64,000 nt of DNA from Pestalotiopsis fici W106-1 (GCF_000516985.1 NW_006917098.1:1426001-1490000); one strand, 5' to 3'. Positions 34,117-46,726 are shown, numbered from the stretch's first letter. Numbers and translations: made by a program. The notes: a model not told the origin generated them from the letters alone.

Positions 34117-34993
34117 TGGTGTGCATATGGAGTCATGACAAGTCATTGCCTACGTTTACGTATCGTTTTCTCCATATCAGAATATATAATCGTAGCAACT
34201 AAACGATCAATCAATGGGATTGCTAGCCGAATGAAAATGACTCAATTTGAGCAATAGCAATTTTCTAGTCAGTGTCCATTCTATCAGTAGGCCCATTACG
34301 ATCAAATCGAAATGGTATTCGCATTTGTTGCTAAGACCGCGTCAAAGAAAACATATTCCACAATACCATGCTAACAAAAGCCGACAACCATCATCGACAT
34401 CATCAGATTCGGGACTCTAGACAATGCAAAATCGAAATATATGTCGCTAATATCAGATGCATTAGTGCATGGAACAATCCTCGCCTGATCCATTCCGGTC
34501 CATAGATGGAGAGCTGCATGCGGGGAGAAATGTACCAAGCATGCAGACCACGGTATCTACTCTAGGCATTAGGCATAGAGTGATCCAAATATCAAGGTAC
34601 TCGAAGCCAAAATTGGAGGAAAATATGCTCAATTCAGGGTCCTAGAAAAGCGATTCTACCACTATTTACGACAAGAGTTCACCACTTTGCTTCCAGATTT
34701 TCTTTTTCTAGTGTTTGAGAGAACACACATCTTTACAAAGAATTACCTCATCGCCCTCATCAGGATCTACCGTTACCTTGATTGGCTATCAGGTTCTACG
34801 GGCTTTGCAGTTGCCTATAAACCGACTTTTCATGGTTTCTGTCAGATTCACAAATCATCGGAACATGTCTCTCCTAGTCTTGTGGTACAGTGGCTGTGTT
34901 CACTCAACGCACACAATATGCCAAAACATTTCAAATTTTGTGTACTTCGGCTTTGACAAAAACCTCCTTCATTAGACATTTTCACATCTTGAT
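34117..34993. other. convergent 3' intergenic region
   Basis: About 880 bp, AT-rich, between the stops of the NmrA-like gene (+) and the CE1 esterase gene (-). Nothing recognised. Confidence 0.55.
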
Positions 34994-35955
34994 TTAGCTA
35001 AGACCAAACCATGCAAGATCCAGCTTGGGGTGAACAGGGACCGTGTGACCAACTCCTTGAGCAGAGTAGCCTACAAGAGTTGTGCCGTCACCATATACCA
35101 TCCTAGTATACCCGGTCGTGGGGTAATCTGTGACGTTCTTCGTAAATGAGACATTTAATAGTGCAGACCATTCCTTCAACTGCTCCGCGAGGTTGGCATA
35201 GAAGACGAGGTTGTCAGCTGTGCCGTGCCATGTTTGCATACGCCCATATGTACCATTGTACTCGGGATACATGGCGCGTACCTGCTCTGCCCACTGAGCA
35301 CCTGTTTTGTGAACGTCCCCATCCGGGCAAGTATGATTTGAATCGGCTGGGCTATTGCCTGGAGAGCCAGCCAGACAACCAGCAGCGACACCAGAATAAC
35401 AAGAAGCTGCCTTGAAAACGTCGGGATAGACAGCCATGACGACGTTGGTCATCATGCAGCCCGACGACGAGCCAGTGACAAAGATCTGGTCAGGGTCTGC
35501 GTTGTACTGTTCTTGGAGGTAGGATGCGACCTGAGCCAGAGCCTGGCTTTGGCTGCCGCCGTCGTGGGTGAGAGATGAAGTTGACGACACATCCCAGCAA
35601 TTACTGTCATTTTTGCTGCTCGGATACACGACCAAGAATCCCTTTTCCTCTGCATAAGTGCCGTAATTGGCTTCTCGTTGATAGTATTCTGACCCAGAAC
35701 CACCGCAGCCATGAAGCTATACACGGATTTAGTACAAATATTTTGTTCAAAATCGAGAGGCGAAATTGATGGTCGACTTACCGCAAAAACCACAGCTGGG
35801 CTGGTTGCCACTTGGTCAGGGACGTAGAGCTGGACTGTCACTTTTGCCGAACTCTCCAATGAACCCCACCCTGTCACGGTCTGCAATGTCTTTGCCCCAT
35901 GAGCGATTGTCGCTAGGGCACCAATGGCAATAGCCAGGTTTCGAAGGTGCATCAT
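34994..35955 (-). CDS. secreted CE1-type esterase (acetylxylan/feruloyl esterase, PHB-depolymerase family)
   Basis: Exons 35782-35955 and 34994-35716 are joined by a 65-bp intron (gtaagt ... gtgtatag, phase 0), giving 298 residues. A signal peptide (MMHLRNLAIAIGALATIAHG) indicates secretion. Motifs are the oxyanion segment LHGCGGSG (59-66), nucleophile Ser142 in GSSSG, and catalytic His282 in GVGHTVP; N-glycosylation sequons are frequent. The family hydrolyses acetyl groups from xylan, feruloyl esters, or poly-hydroxyalkanoates. There is no cellulose-binding module or linker, so the enzyme is single-domain. The first Met pair (ATG ATG) leaves the exact initiator open by one residue. Three other secreted esterase genes lie within 27 kb. 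Confidence 0.88.
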
Positions 35956-38501
35956 GGCGAATATAGTGAGAGATGCGATTATATGGGCGTGGATCGGACA
36001 ACATGGAACAGTCATGGAAAGCTCATCTTCCACATCTTATAGTTTTCGCAACGCATCAACGTCTCATCGAAATTCATTATTCAGTCAATCAAAATATTCA
36101 TGCCGCAATGCTTTTGAGTACTCGAGGGGAAGGTGTCACGGCCATTTGAATGTGACGTGCGCCAAAAATACATTTTTCATTTGATTTCTACCAGAGCTGC
36201 CGACACGAACTTGGATTTGCATATTTGCAGGCGCATCTATACAACAAGGGCGCCATCCAGGCCAAATTTTTCCACCTCTCTCTCACTTTCAACAATTTGG
36301 GAAACCATCATATAATATCAAATGGGAAATCTATTATGAAGCTAGCTTGAGCATCTCTAGTAAAGGCAGATGTGGCTGTTTTGAAGAATTAGGAAGGTGT
36401 CGCTTTCAAATGTTGCCGAACCAACCGGAACTGTACATAATTTCATATTAGCCGGCCGTGTTCGGAAGCTTTAGCGAACACGGCTTATGTATCGGCATTT
36501 CTGCCAAGCGGCGCATATTCGACAACATAATGATATGGTGCTCAGCTTTCGAGAACCAAGATCAATTTCCAACAATAAAATTGTACAAGTGTGCCTGCGG
36601 TACTTCTTTCATCCGACCAGCACTTGGGGCTGGATACGACCTACGTAAGCACGCTGACGTAACCTCCTTGAATTTGGCTGCCCGGAAGACTTCTGATAAT
36701 GAGCCCCACCTGATTCGTGCACAGTGCCTACTACTATGTATATAGGTGCGCTATGGCCGTCGGCACCGGCGCTCCATGATAAGGTGAACGACCTTACTTA
36801 TTTACTGAGGCAATATTGCATCCGGGCTTTTCTGATGAACAAAGTGAACTTGAAAAGGCTTGGAACCGTCCAAAACTATCGTAGCCTCGTAGTTGGGAAG
36901 CTCGTTGAGTCGGGACTCGAACATTGGCCAGTCAAACTTTTCCTCCCAATGTCTGGCTATGCGTCGAATTATTTGGACGGGCGGTCCCCGGCTCCAATCG
37001 TCTTCTTCTCCATCTGGCAGTCGTGAATCGGAAAGTTTTTACTTGAGTCTCTGCACATCAGCTGGAGAGACTGCAATCTTGTAAGGTCGGATATTCGTTG
37101 CCATGCTGACTTGGATCAGACTGTAGATGCAGTAAAAGTTGGTCTCCGGGTGACAGCTCTGAGCAAGCCCTGTTCAAGTGTAACCCCAAGACCAAAAGTG
37201 CTGCGTCTCTGCATTTAAGTAGGTATTTTTCTTTTGGCTGAATCAAAAATCATTCAGGGATTCACGTGTCGATTGGATAGGGCTGGGCCTGCTGTGTGGA
37301 GGCCGCTTTGGTTCGAGCATGGAATAAATTGATTATCTTGCGCGAGTCTCCTATTGTCCATTATGAACGGATCCTCTGTCTATATGACCGGGCCACTGAG
37401 CTGGTGCATTATATCGTCTCGAGTCGATATAACTGCGAGTAAAATGTACATTAATCGATCTTGACGTCTATATGGAGGACTACGAAGAGAGTTGAACCTA
37501 GCCGTGCGTCAATCAAATTCAAAGTGATGTCGCACGGACATTCTTTACCAACGAGTGTAGCTGAAGCTTATCTCATGGTAAGAATAGAGATCGAGTCGTG
37601 CTGTACACGTGAAATGGAGAGACTGCCGACGCAATTAGTACCATTCACGCCGATGGAAATGGAGCAGGCGTAGAATTACCGAATCTACGAAACAAAATCC
37701 GCGTCAGAGGTGCAAATGATCCGTCATTTGGTGTTGGCATGATGCTAGTAAGATGGGACACAAAAGTGTGAACGGTGTTGACAACAAGTGCTTATTGTGC
37801 TACAAAATAAAGGTTCCATTAGCTTTGAACAGAACACGTAATAGTGAGACTTTAGGATGTAAGCCTCTGGCACCCTTCTACGGATATAAGTATGTAAAAA
37901 CTGTAATAATAGATGATCAATGGGTCTTATCTATCACAGAGACTAATTCCTGGCTTTTGATTGTAGTGTAGAAGTTTATTGTCATTGGAGTGTATTGCAA
38001 CACGAGCACAATCAAGGTGCTTGTACAGTGTTATTATGGTACGAATCACTGTTTGTTCGTAAATCTTTGGTAAAGGTTCGGACAAGCTCTCAATGTGTCT
38101 GATACCGACCAGAGACAGTCGCCATAAATACCCAATCCCTTAAGCAATAGTATCATACTTTTCCTCGAATCGCTGTGAGACCTATTCACCAATTAGCGAT
38201 CTAACCAGTCGGCCCCGGATCGTCGCGGGAGCACCCGTGGCAAGTCTACTGCAGATCTCCCTCAAGGGACCAGTACTATCCGGTGATATCCGATTTCGCC
38301 GAAACGCAGTCTAGGAAAGCAAGTACTTTGACTTTTCGCAGATAATGACAGGTCAAATGGCTCCGGTGTATAAGAAGGATGGTATTCCACCTCCGCATTG
38401 TGTTCATTGCAATTCTCAACTTCATGTTTATTAAGCTCCAAATCCCTCACCCGTCTTCTCTTCGCTCACCTTGACGGCTACATCTCCAACAAATAGTGAC
38501 A
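35956..38501. other. large gene-free stretch
   Basis: About 2.5 kb with no coding region I can support; open frames are below 100 codons and show no family signature. It contains a perfect 10-bp inverted repeat at 36455-36484 and a TATAAG element at about 38369 that may serve the next gene. It could hold decayed sequence or a non-coding RNA. Confidence 0.5.
36455..36484. repeat. perfect 10-bp inverted repeat with 10-nt loop
   Basis: Arms GCCGTGTTCG (36455-36464) and CGAACACGGC (36475-36484) are exact reverse complements around GAAGCTTTAG. It could form a hairpin in RNA or be a spaced binding site for a dimeric regulator. It lies in a 2.5-kb gene-free region about 500 bp upstream of the CE1 esterase gene. 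Confidence 0.75.
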
Positions 38502-39721
38502 ATGTCCAAGAGTATCGTAAATAGTGTTCCCTACCCCTTTCACTTTGGAAAGAATCAGGTTCAAAAGCCCGGAAAAGCCGGAGAGCTGGAAAATGTCAAC
38601 GTTGCCTTGTCAAATGTCCGTGGCAGGACCCCCTCTATTCAAGCCTCGCGTCTGCGCACCATGATGATTGAAGCATCAAAGAGCCCAGAAAAGATTCTTG
38701 CTCACTGCTGCACGTACGATGGTCTGACTTCGCGGCTGGTCGAGGAAGCCGGGTTCCCCGCGATATTCTTGGCCGGTTATGCTGTGGCCAGTTCCTACGG
38801 TCTGCCTGATACCGGGTATATTGCCATGGCCGAAATGTGCGACAAGATCCAAGAGGCCGCTCGGCAGACCACGATTCCCATCATGGTCGATGGCGATACC
38901 GGCTACGGAAGTCCGCTCAATGTCAAGAGAACAGTACAGAGCTTCGCCAAAGCTGGTGCTGCCGGTATCATGATCGAGGACCAGACCTGGCCGAAACGCA
39001 AGTCACATGGTTTTAAGACTAGATTATCACAACTACTAATCTTCGTCTAGGCTGCGGACACACAAAGGGAAAATCAGTCGTGTCGAGAGGTGAGGCGTAT
39101 GCTCGGATCCAGGCGGCCTGCGACGCTAGAGATGAGGGTCAGGATATCTTTATTCTGGCACGCACAGATGCTCTTATCCTTGGCTGGGAGGAAGCCATTA
39201 CGAGGGGCCTCGAATTCAAGCGCATTGGAGTTGACGCCGTCTTTGTTGAGGCTCTACCGGATCGAGCTGCCATGGCCAGATGTGTCAAGGAGCTTGACAT
39301 GCCCGTCTTTGCCAACAGTCAGTACTGTCATCATTTGAGCTGGATATAGGAGATATTAACTCATCGTCGCAGTCATTGAAGGCGGACAAACGGAGAATCT
39401 ATCAGCAAAGGATCTTGCCGAGCTCGGCTTCTGCGCAGTTGCCTACCCGTGGACTCTTGTAGCTGCCCACCTGAAGAGCGTCCGTGAGGCTCTCGAAGCA
39501 CTCAAGCAGAGCATGACTATCGGTGCTCCTCCAATGATTTTGTCCTACTCGGAAGTATGTGAGGGCGTTGGATTCAACAAATACTGGGTACGTTCAAGTC
39601 GAGGCCGCGTTCCTATATCAAGTATTACTAACAGCTCAATACTCTATAGGATGAAGAAGAACGATACAAATTCGATGATGATGATCTCTTCTCAAAACCT
39701 GCTCGTAGACCTGCGCATTAA
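38502..39721 (+). CDS. isocitrate lyase/PEP-mutase superfamily C-C lyase
   Basis: Exons 38502-38997, 39051-39317, 39373-39587 and 39650-39721 give 349 residues. The first intron is GC-AG (donor gcaagt), the others GT-AG (gtcagt, gtacgt). Acidic metal-site residues are MVDGDTGYG (Asp130, Asp132) and IEDQ (Glu159, Asp160). The catalytic loop reads PKRCGH (164-169); the Cys in this position marks the lyase branch (isocitrate lyase, methylisocitrate lyase, oxaloacetate hydrolase, dimethylmalate lyase) rather than phosphoenolpyruvate mutase. The protein is shorter than isocitrate lyase and lacks its insertion, so an oxaloacetate-hydrolase-like or 2,3-dimethylmalate-lyase-like role is more likely. 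The first intron splits the Arg codon just before the catalytic Cys; if retained, translation ends 18 codons later without the active site. The start is the first ATG; the earlier GTG is not used. Confidence 0.85.
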
Positions 39722-41178
39722 GCCCCGCCCTTGCAAAGAGCTCCAATTCAGGGATGCATGTAACTTCAAAGTTGACCAGGATCTGGAATGCAATGCAGGA
39801 GGACCTACAGTCAAGAATAGTGGCACGGACATGCAACAAGTGCAATGCACGGCTGTATGCCAACAATTGGTTATGAAAATTTATCGTATTCTGCAGCCTT
39901 ATTTTGATATGGCATCACAGTTCCCATCCCCTCATCACTTGCAACAGTGACAAACTGGATCAGGCGACCCATGTAAGCATTTGCCACATGCCCAGATCAA
40001 TGAATTTGGCGTCAATGTTCTTTATTTAGGTAGCTATAACACAATTTCCGAGTTGCCGGTATAATACCGTTGGAACGCATTTGGAATTGTCGGAGATGTT
40101 GATGCAACTACAGAACTTTTATCAATACCTGTGACTTTTTACGAAATACATCGCTTTGGAATGCAGCAGCCTGACGGCGAATTATAATGATTGACTTAGC
40201 ATTATCCGGTAAACAAGCAATGGGACTATACCCTTGGATCCAATTAAATCAAATCCGGCTTACGGTTATTTGCTCACAAATCCAACAAATGTTTAGTGCT
40301 GATTTGCCTAGAGTTGTAAGTCGTACTCATCAAGTAAATTTGCTGAATTGATTCCTAAGGCTGGTCAGCTGGTGATGCCGTGAAAGTGATACACAAACAT
40401 GGAGCGAGGCTTGCCTTGATCAAGCTGCTGTCAAGGTGCTGCCAGCTCAGATCGCTTCAAGTTGTCTGTCAAAACTTGGCAGCGGTAGATGTAGCTAGCC
40501 CTACGTGGCATTGTGGGTGTGCGAACCCTGGTGATTGACATTGCTGACGCCAGATTGGGCTTCTCTAGGTGGAGGACAGTATAATGTGACCCGCCGACCC
40601 CCAATCATCTCTGCTGATGGTGTGATATACACCACGCTTTGATGCAGTAGAAACTTTGCACCAATGATGGCAAATTGGAATTGATAAGGCACGGGTAAAT
40701 GATTCCTGATCAATTTTGGGAACAGGCTTGTTAAAACGTTCTTTTCTAGTAGGCCAAGGACGTTCTTCATACAGAGCGGTACTGGCTTTGGCACTATGGC
40801 GTGATATCTGGAGATCTCCACCTTTAGGTGAAATGATCTGACTCTATTCCTATTCATTGTGCTTCTTTTTGCACAAAGCCGAGAAGCCAAGAAATCACCT
40901 GCACGCTGCACTGTTCTGATATGCCGGGCGGGGTCCAATATTTCCTGCACGCAGAGTCTTGCCCCGCAGCTCGCTAATAGCTGCCAGGTCCATACTCGCC
41001 ACATTGACATATTCTTCTATTAAAGACAGCAGATCGACCGTTGAAGTTGGCTACTCTCATATAAAGCTACCTATACATAGATTCTCAGAAAGGGTATATA
41101 ATTTCTGCAGCACCGCAGCTCTCTACTTGATTTTGAATTATTCTTACTCGCCATCTTCGCACTTGTTGAATTGCAACC
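39722..41178. other. gene-free stretch with BVMO promoter
   Basis: About 1.45 kb. A 169-codon minus frame (40501-41010) has no domain and no promoter support; I leave it out. The last 100 bases carry the TATA element of the following gene. Confidence 0.5.
41095..41101 (+). promoter_or_regulatory. TATA box of the Baeyer-Villiger monooxygenase gene
   Basis: TATATAA lies 84 bp upstream of the ATG, with a short 5' leader between; position and sequence fit a core promoter of an inducible gene. Confidence 0.55.
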
Positions 41179-42828
41179 ATGGAGACAATTAACATTGACA
41201 GTCTGGTAGTCGGCGCTGGAATGTCAGGCATCTACGCCACACACAGGCTCTCGCGCATGGGACTCTCTGTCAAGTGTATTGAAATCGCAGGCGATGTTGG
41301 CGGCACTTGGTACTGGAACAGATATCCCGGAGCCATGAGCGACACCGAAACCTATCTGTACCGCTTTTCATGGGACAAGGAAGATCTCCAAACCTATCCT
41401 TGGTCGCACCACTATGTTTACCAACCGGAAATCTTGAAATATCTACAACACATCACGGACAAACATGGATTGAGACAATACATGCAATTCAACACGGAAA
41501 TGACAGCTGCCGTCTGGGACGACACGGCCAAGAGGTGGCAAGTGACTCTATCCACTGGACAAGTCATTTCTGCACGATACTTGATCACCTGTTTGGGAAT
41601 CTTGGCCAAGGCAAATTGGCCCAAAATTACAGGACTTTCGTCATTTGCCGGTGAACTCGTGCACACATCGCGATGGGATACCAACATCAATTTGGAGGGC
41701 AAAAGGGTGGGCATCATTGGCAACGGGTCTACGGGAGTTCAAGTCATGACGGCGATTGCCCCAATCGTCAAGGAGCTCAAGTCATTCCAGAGGCATCCTC
41801 AATACTCGGTTCCCAGCGGACAAAAGCAAGTCCCAGAGGGCTATCGGGACACGATCAATGCCAACTACGAGAAGATCTACGACGAACTATGGAACTCTGC
41901 CATGGGGTTTGGCGTCCCCGAGTCAACCCGGAAAACCATGGAATCCACGCCCGAAGAACGCCAAAAGGCCTTCCAGGAAATGTGGAATCAGGGTAACGGT
42001 TTCCGCTTCCTGCTGAGCGCCTTTGGGGATTTGCTGTGGGATCGAGAGGCTAATGAGGAGGCCTGCAAATTCATCCGTTCCAAGATTGACGAGATTGTAA
42101 CGGACCCTCGCAAAGCCGCCGCCCTCAAGCCGTACGAATTATACGCCCGTCGGCCTCTATGCGACGCTGGGTATTATGACATCTTTAACCATGACCATGT
42201 CGATATTGTCGACCTGCGGGAAACTCCCATTACGGAAATTGTTCCGACCGGAATCAAGACTTCTGATGACCGGGTACACGAGCTCGATGTCCTGATATGC
42301 GCCACTGGGTTTGACGCTGTCGAAGGCCAGCACCTGCGCTTGCGCATCGTTGGACATGATGGATACACGATTCAGAAACACTGGGAGAACGGCCCGACGG
42401 CCTATGGCAGTATCGCGTGTCCTGGATTTCCCAACATGTTCATCGTGGCCGGTCCTCAAGGCACGTTTGCCAACTTTCCCCCAGTGATTGAGCTCGAAGT
42501 CGATTTCATCATGTCTTGCATCGAGCATGCCGAGAAGGACACTGCCTCTCCAACTGCCGAGGCAAACGGAAAAACCGCAAATGGTGCCTCGTCTGACCAG
42601 CGCCGCACCATTATGGAAGCATTGCCCGACGCCGAAAAGGCATGGGTAAAGCACTGTGAAGACCTCATGGCCGGCTCACTTCTCAAGGAAGTCCCCAGTT
42701 GGATCAATGGAGTCAATGTAGCAGGACGCAAGGCGACCACCAACTTTTACTTTGGAGGTCTCAAAGGCTATAGCGACTGGATGAAGAAAGAGATAGCGGA
42801 TGGTCTCAAAGGGTTTCAGAGAATTTGA
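41179..42828 (+). CDS. Baeyer-Villiger type flavin monooxygenase
   Basis: Intron-free gene, 549 residues. It uses FAD and NADPH to insert oxygen next to a ketone (ester or lactone formation). Two Rossmann loops are present, GAGMSG (12-17) for FAD and GNGSTG (181-186) for NADPH, with the type I fingerprint F-x-G-x3-H-x3-W-D between them (FAGELVHTSRWD, 156-167). GGTWYWNRYPG (41-51) and ATGFDAVEG near the C-terminal half are further family hallmarks. It has no signal peptide or membrane anchor. It is the first of two plus-strand monooxygenase genes, 2 kb before the FAD-dependent one. Fungal BVMOs serve steroid/cycloalkanone breakdown or secondary-metabolite tailoring; the substrate is unknown. 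Confidence 0.94.
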   Translation: METINIDSLVVGAGMSGIYATHRLSRMGLSVKCIEIAGDVGGTWYWNRYPGAMSDTETYLYRFSWDKEDLQTYPWSHHYVYQPEILKYLQHITDKHGLRQYMQFNTEMTAAVWDDTAKRWQVTLSTGQVISARYLITCLGILAKANWPKITGLSSFAGELVHTSRWDTNINLEGKRVGIIGNGSTGVQVMTAIAPIVKELKSFQRHPQYSVPSGQKQVPEGYRDTINANYEKIYDELWNSAMGFGVPESTRKTMESTPEERQKAFQEMWNQGNGFRFLLSAFGDLLWDREANEEACKFIRSKIDEIVTDPRKAAALKPYELYARRPLCDAGYYDIFNHDHVDIVDLRETPITEIVPTGIKTSDDRVHELDVLICATGFDAVEGQHLRLRIVGHDGYTIQKHWENGPTAYGSIACPGFPNMFIVAGPQGTFANFPPVIELEVDFIMSCIEHAEKDTASPTAEANGKTANGASSDQRRTIMEALPDAEKAWVKHCEDLMAGSLLKEVPSWINGVNVAGRKATTNFYFGGLKGYSDWMKKEIADGLKGFQRI

Positions 42829-44891
42829 TAGTTGATCTGTTTGATGTATGCGTCTAGCCAAGTTTGTATAGTATGAAAGAGAATTCACTAGATGTAAATC
42901 TGTTACGGCTCGCATTAGATGCGTTGTCGGCTGCTGTTGGATTGGCGATGATAATGCAAACCTGTGCGATGCACTATGGTGGATCAATGTCCGGAAAATA
43001 TGAAGGGACGGTTATCATGAATTGCTACATGTATTATGCATTTTTTTTCTAAATGTGTTTTAGACACTGCGAGATCAATCTATACATTCTCAAATAAATG
43101 CGTTGCTACTGGAACCTGCATATAAAGTTCTGACGCGTTTTACATTGCATTTCTTTGACTATCGGGCAGACTGCAAGAGAAACGGCAAAGCTTTGGGGAT
43201 GGGATGATTTGCCTTGCCATCGCCCAGGGTTGCGATGTTGCACAAGATGCCATTAAGCAGATCGAACCGTTGGCACAGCGCACACAATAGGGCAACCCTA
43301 GCGGAGCGCAAGCCTCTATACTCCGATTCTCAAAGCCGATTGATGGGCAGTGGCTACTCAAGTCCGGTATATGGCGGCTTCTCAAGAAGCCTTGACCCAT
43401 TCAATTCCGATGATGAACAGTTTACCATCAGACCATGGCTATGATCTTTTTCAAACGAATCAAAACCAATTGCGGGACATATGAACACTTGGATTAGATT
43501 TGCGGAGACCTCAGTGAAAACTTGCAGTCCTGCCTCGCTCAGTTTACGCGCATTAAAAGACTGTTTGAACTTGCCGTTTATAGGCCTTAGATGCTGCGGG
43601 GGTAACTGAGTCGTTTCTAGACTGGTTCATGACATCCTGGCCACATCGTCCTGAAATGTAAACTGTAAAGTGACACATGCAAATGGTACAGAGCAGACCA
43701 ACGATCTCTTGGCAGTAAAGGTTCATGGCAGAAGTAACATGACCTACAAACAAGAAAAAGCTCGACGGCATCGGCGCAACTCTGGCTCCAAGCTGTCCGT
43801 ATCACTGCCAGTAAGGTGCACCACAGTGGCATGGCAGCGTGGTGATGATTACAGTTGTGCCGTTCGATTTTTGAAGCACCACTTTTGAGGGTTTTGGCGT
43901 TGAGCACTCGCGAGAGATGCGACGCGTTATATTTGGTTCTATTTAGCGATTGAAACGAGGTTTCCGTGGCGTACAGTGGGGTTATATTGCGGAGCCCTGG
44001 CCCGGACCGGGAGCGGCAAATCCCACCTAGACTTTCAGGGTCGTCCGTTGTCGTGAATGCCGACGAGCGAAACCCGGTCTATTCGTCGCTGGCCAAGGGA
44101 ATCGCGAGTGTTCCTGCGCCAAGATTTCCCAGGAATTGGTTATCGCGTTGCAAGATATATGGCAAGGTTATCCAGATTAGGCCTCATTTCTAGCCCCTTT
44201 ACCAAGTCGATGCTCTTGGTTGAGTGTGTCTAGAGACATCGAATGCCGGGGGCCAAGCCGCCTACCTGGTTTGGGCCGGTGCAAAATATTGCCTTCCCTG
44301 TCGTATCGTAGACCTCTGACTGAACCAAACCCCTCGGGCCTCGGATAAAGGTGGTTCTTGTGAAAATGCCGCCCGTGTATCTATTCAAGCACATTTAGTC
44401 TTTTGGATTTCGTCTTGGTCTTGAAATAACAAGTAGGAACGAGAGCTTTTGAATTCAGGATATCAATTGTGTCGTCGGCAGAGGGTCTCTTGTTTTAACA
44501 AAAGGGGTCCTTGATACTAGTACTTTTAAGATTCAATCTAGTACCCTACTATACAAGCGCAGTGGCTACCACCCTGCCAGGCCTGCTCCGTCCACCCCGC
44601 GGCAATTAATTCGAAGCGCTAAGAGCACTAAACAGGTACGGAAACGGGGTTTCGGGTCAAGGCTGGATCCCGAAATGAAAATGGCACATTAATTGCCGGT
44701 AGTTGTAGTGGAACCCCCTGGCGATAGCGATATCGTTCGAAAAAACGACCACTTCCCTCTCCAGGCACAAAAACACGCTGTGCCGTTCTGTTGCATCGTG
44801 AAGAATCCTTATTCGGGAGCATTTTGGTCTCACTCTAAAGACGCCACAGCACTTTGCTTACCAACTTTAGCAAGCCAATCATTTAGCCGCC
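42829..44891. other. gene-free stretch
   Basis: About 2.1 kb between two plus-strand monooxygenase genes. No ORF with a recognised domain on either strand; I looked for a small membrane terpene cyclase or P450 and saw none. Confidence 0.5.
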
Positions 44892-46285
44892 ATGGCCAAT
44901 ACCGATTTCAAAGTCATTATAGTCGGCGGCGGCCCAGTGGGGCTCACTGCAGCCCACGCATTGTCGCACGCCGGCATCGACTTTGTCGTCTTGGAAGGAA
45001 GAGAGGACATGTTTTTGGATTCGGGGGCCAGTTTGGTTCTCAACCCTGCGAGCTTGAGGGTCATGCAACAGCTGGGGCTCTTGCCTAGCCTCAAGGCCAT
45101 TGGTGCTGAGATGCACCACATCAAGGGGTATGACCTGGAGGGGAATACCTTTGAAGATCACTACGGATTCAACATGGTCAAGACAAAGTGAGTTTCGAGT
45201 CGCAAATTTTACGCCCGTATGCAGCGTGCTAACCAGCTGTACATAGTTTGGGGATTGGTCCATTTGCCTTTCACCGCAGTCAATTGATTGAAGCCATCTA
45301 CAATGGTCTTTCGGCAACCGCCAAAGAGAAAGTGTTGGCAGGCAAGAGAGTGATGGATATCGAGACCAAGTCGGACGGCGTCCGGGTCCACTGCAGCGAC
45401 GGTTCCGTCCATGAAGGCTCCATTGTCATTGGCGCCGACGGCGTGCACAGCCGGACCCGTCGCGCCATGCGAAAGCTCGCCTTGGAAGAGGACCCCCTCC
45501 GCGAATGGGATGCCGAGACACCCTTTCTCACATCCTACAAGTGCGTGTGGTGCAGCTTTCCGCGGCCAGATGGATCAGTACCGGGCGATGGCTTCAACAC
45601 GCACAATACCGACAAGTCGACCATGTACATCTCTGGCCACGACCGGAGCTGGATCTTCCTGTACGAGAAATTGCCAGAGCCGACGCGGGAGCGACGCTCA
45701 TACTCGGAAAAGGAGGCCGAAGACTTTGCAGCCACCTTTGCCGACTATCCCATCACCGACACGCTCAAGGTCAAGGATGCACTGCCGAATCGCATGACGG
45801 CAGGCATGGCCAATCTCGAAGAGGGCGTACTGAAGCACTGGAGCTGGGGCCGCATCGTATTAGCGGGAGATGCTTGCCACAAGTTTACCCCCAATGCCGG
45901 GCTTGGCTTCAACAATGGTGTTCAGGACATTGTCGTCCTCTGCAATCGTTTGCAGGCGGCACAATCAGATGCTCCCTTGGATGCGGACGCCTTGACCAAG
46001 ATATTCAAGGATTATCAGACTGAGCGCATCGCTTTTGTCACAGGTGATGAAAGTAGATCGGCCCACATCACACGCTTCCACGCCTGGTCCGACCGTATTC
46101 ACTATTTCATCTCTCGATTCATTCTCCCTTTTCACTTTGTTCAGAGGCTGTTGCTCAATTACCTCACGCGGAAGGTGGCTAGTACAGCCTTGGTGCTCGA
46201 TTACGTGTCTGCCGAGGAATCCTTTGTCGGTATTTTCCCTTGGTTACATAAAATGCCAAAGTACGTCTCGCGGAAATTGGCTTAA
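44892..46285 (+). CDS. FAD-dependent monooxygenase (PaxM-like, PHBH fold)
   Basis: Exons 44892-45187 and 45247-46285 are joined by a 59-bp intron (gtgagt ... tacatag, phase 2), giving 444 residues. It is a group A flavoprotein monooxygenase with the FAD loop VGGGPVG (11-17), the DG motif GADGVHSRTRR, and the GD motif LAGDACHKFTPNAGLGFNNG (Asp307). The N-terminal segment HALSHAGIDFVVLEGR and the following substrate strand resemble PaxM-type epoxidases of indole-diterpene and meroterpenoid pathways. The C-terminus has a hydrophobic stretch (FISRFILPFHFVQRLLLNYL) that may attach it to a membrane, also seen in that group. With BVMO, OYE and OMT genes nearby a tailoring role is plausible, but catabolic hydroxylation of an aromatic cannot be excluded. 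Confidence 0.9.
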
Positions 46286-46726
46286 ACTTTGGACAGGCAT
46301 TTGTTATTTTTAGAAAGCGTTTCATTTGTATCAACTATCCATCTCCCACTTGTATTCATTAGATAAAGAAGCTAGATTCCTTATTTTTATTTTAGATCGG
46401 CCACCGTCAACAGTGTTGATAGTTGTCGTATTGACATAGTCAGTACCCACCGCAGATCACCTGCATGGGCATATAGTTCGCTTTTCAGCGCCTCTCTTTT
46501 GTATACAAGAGATCAACTCAATCATTTTTCAAATCTTCCTCGATCATCTCGTGTTCAGTTTCCCCTTTATACATTGGCTCAGGTGGGAGTAGTAGATTCG
46601 ATCTTTATACAGAGCCTCCAGGCAGAATTCTTTTACCATGCCGCTTCCTGTACGTTTTATTCCCATGCCCTTCCATTGCTCAGACAGGAGAGGGGAATCC
46701 CGCTTTTGGCTAATACATGCCTCAGT
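46286..46726. other. convergent 3' intergenic region
   Basis: About 440 bp between the stops of the FAD monooxygenase (+) and the carboxylesterase (-). AT-rich, nothing recognised. Confidence 0.5.

Noticed and set aside
36900..36960. B-box-like GTTCGAGTCC on the minus strand
   Set aside because: No matching A box and the T stem does not pair, so no tRNA.
40501..41010. 169-codon minus-strand frame upstream of the BVMO gene
   Set aside because: No recognisable motif or promoter, and it would occupy the BVMO upstream region.
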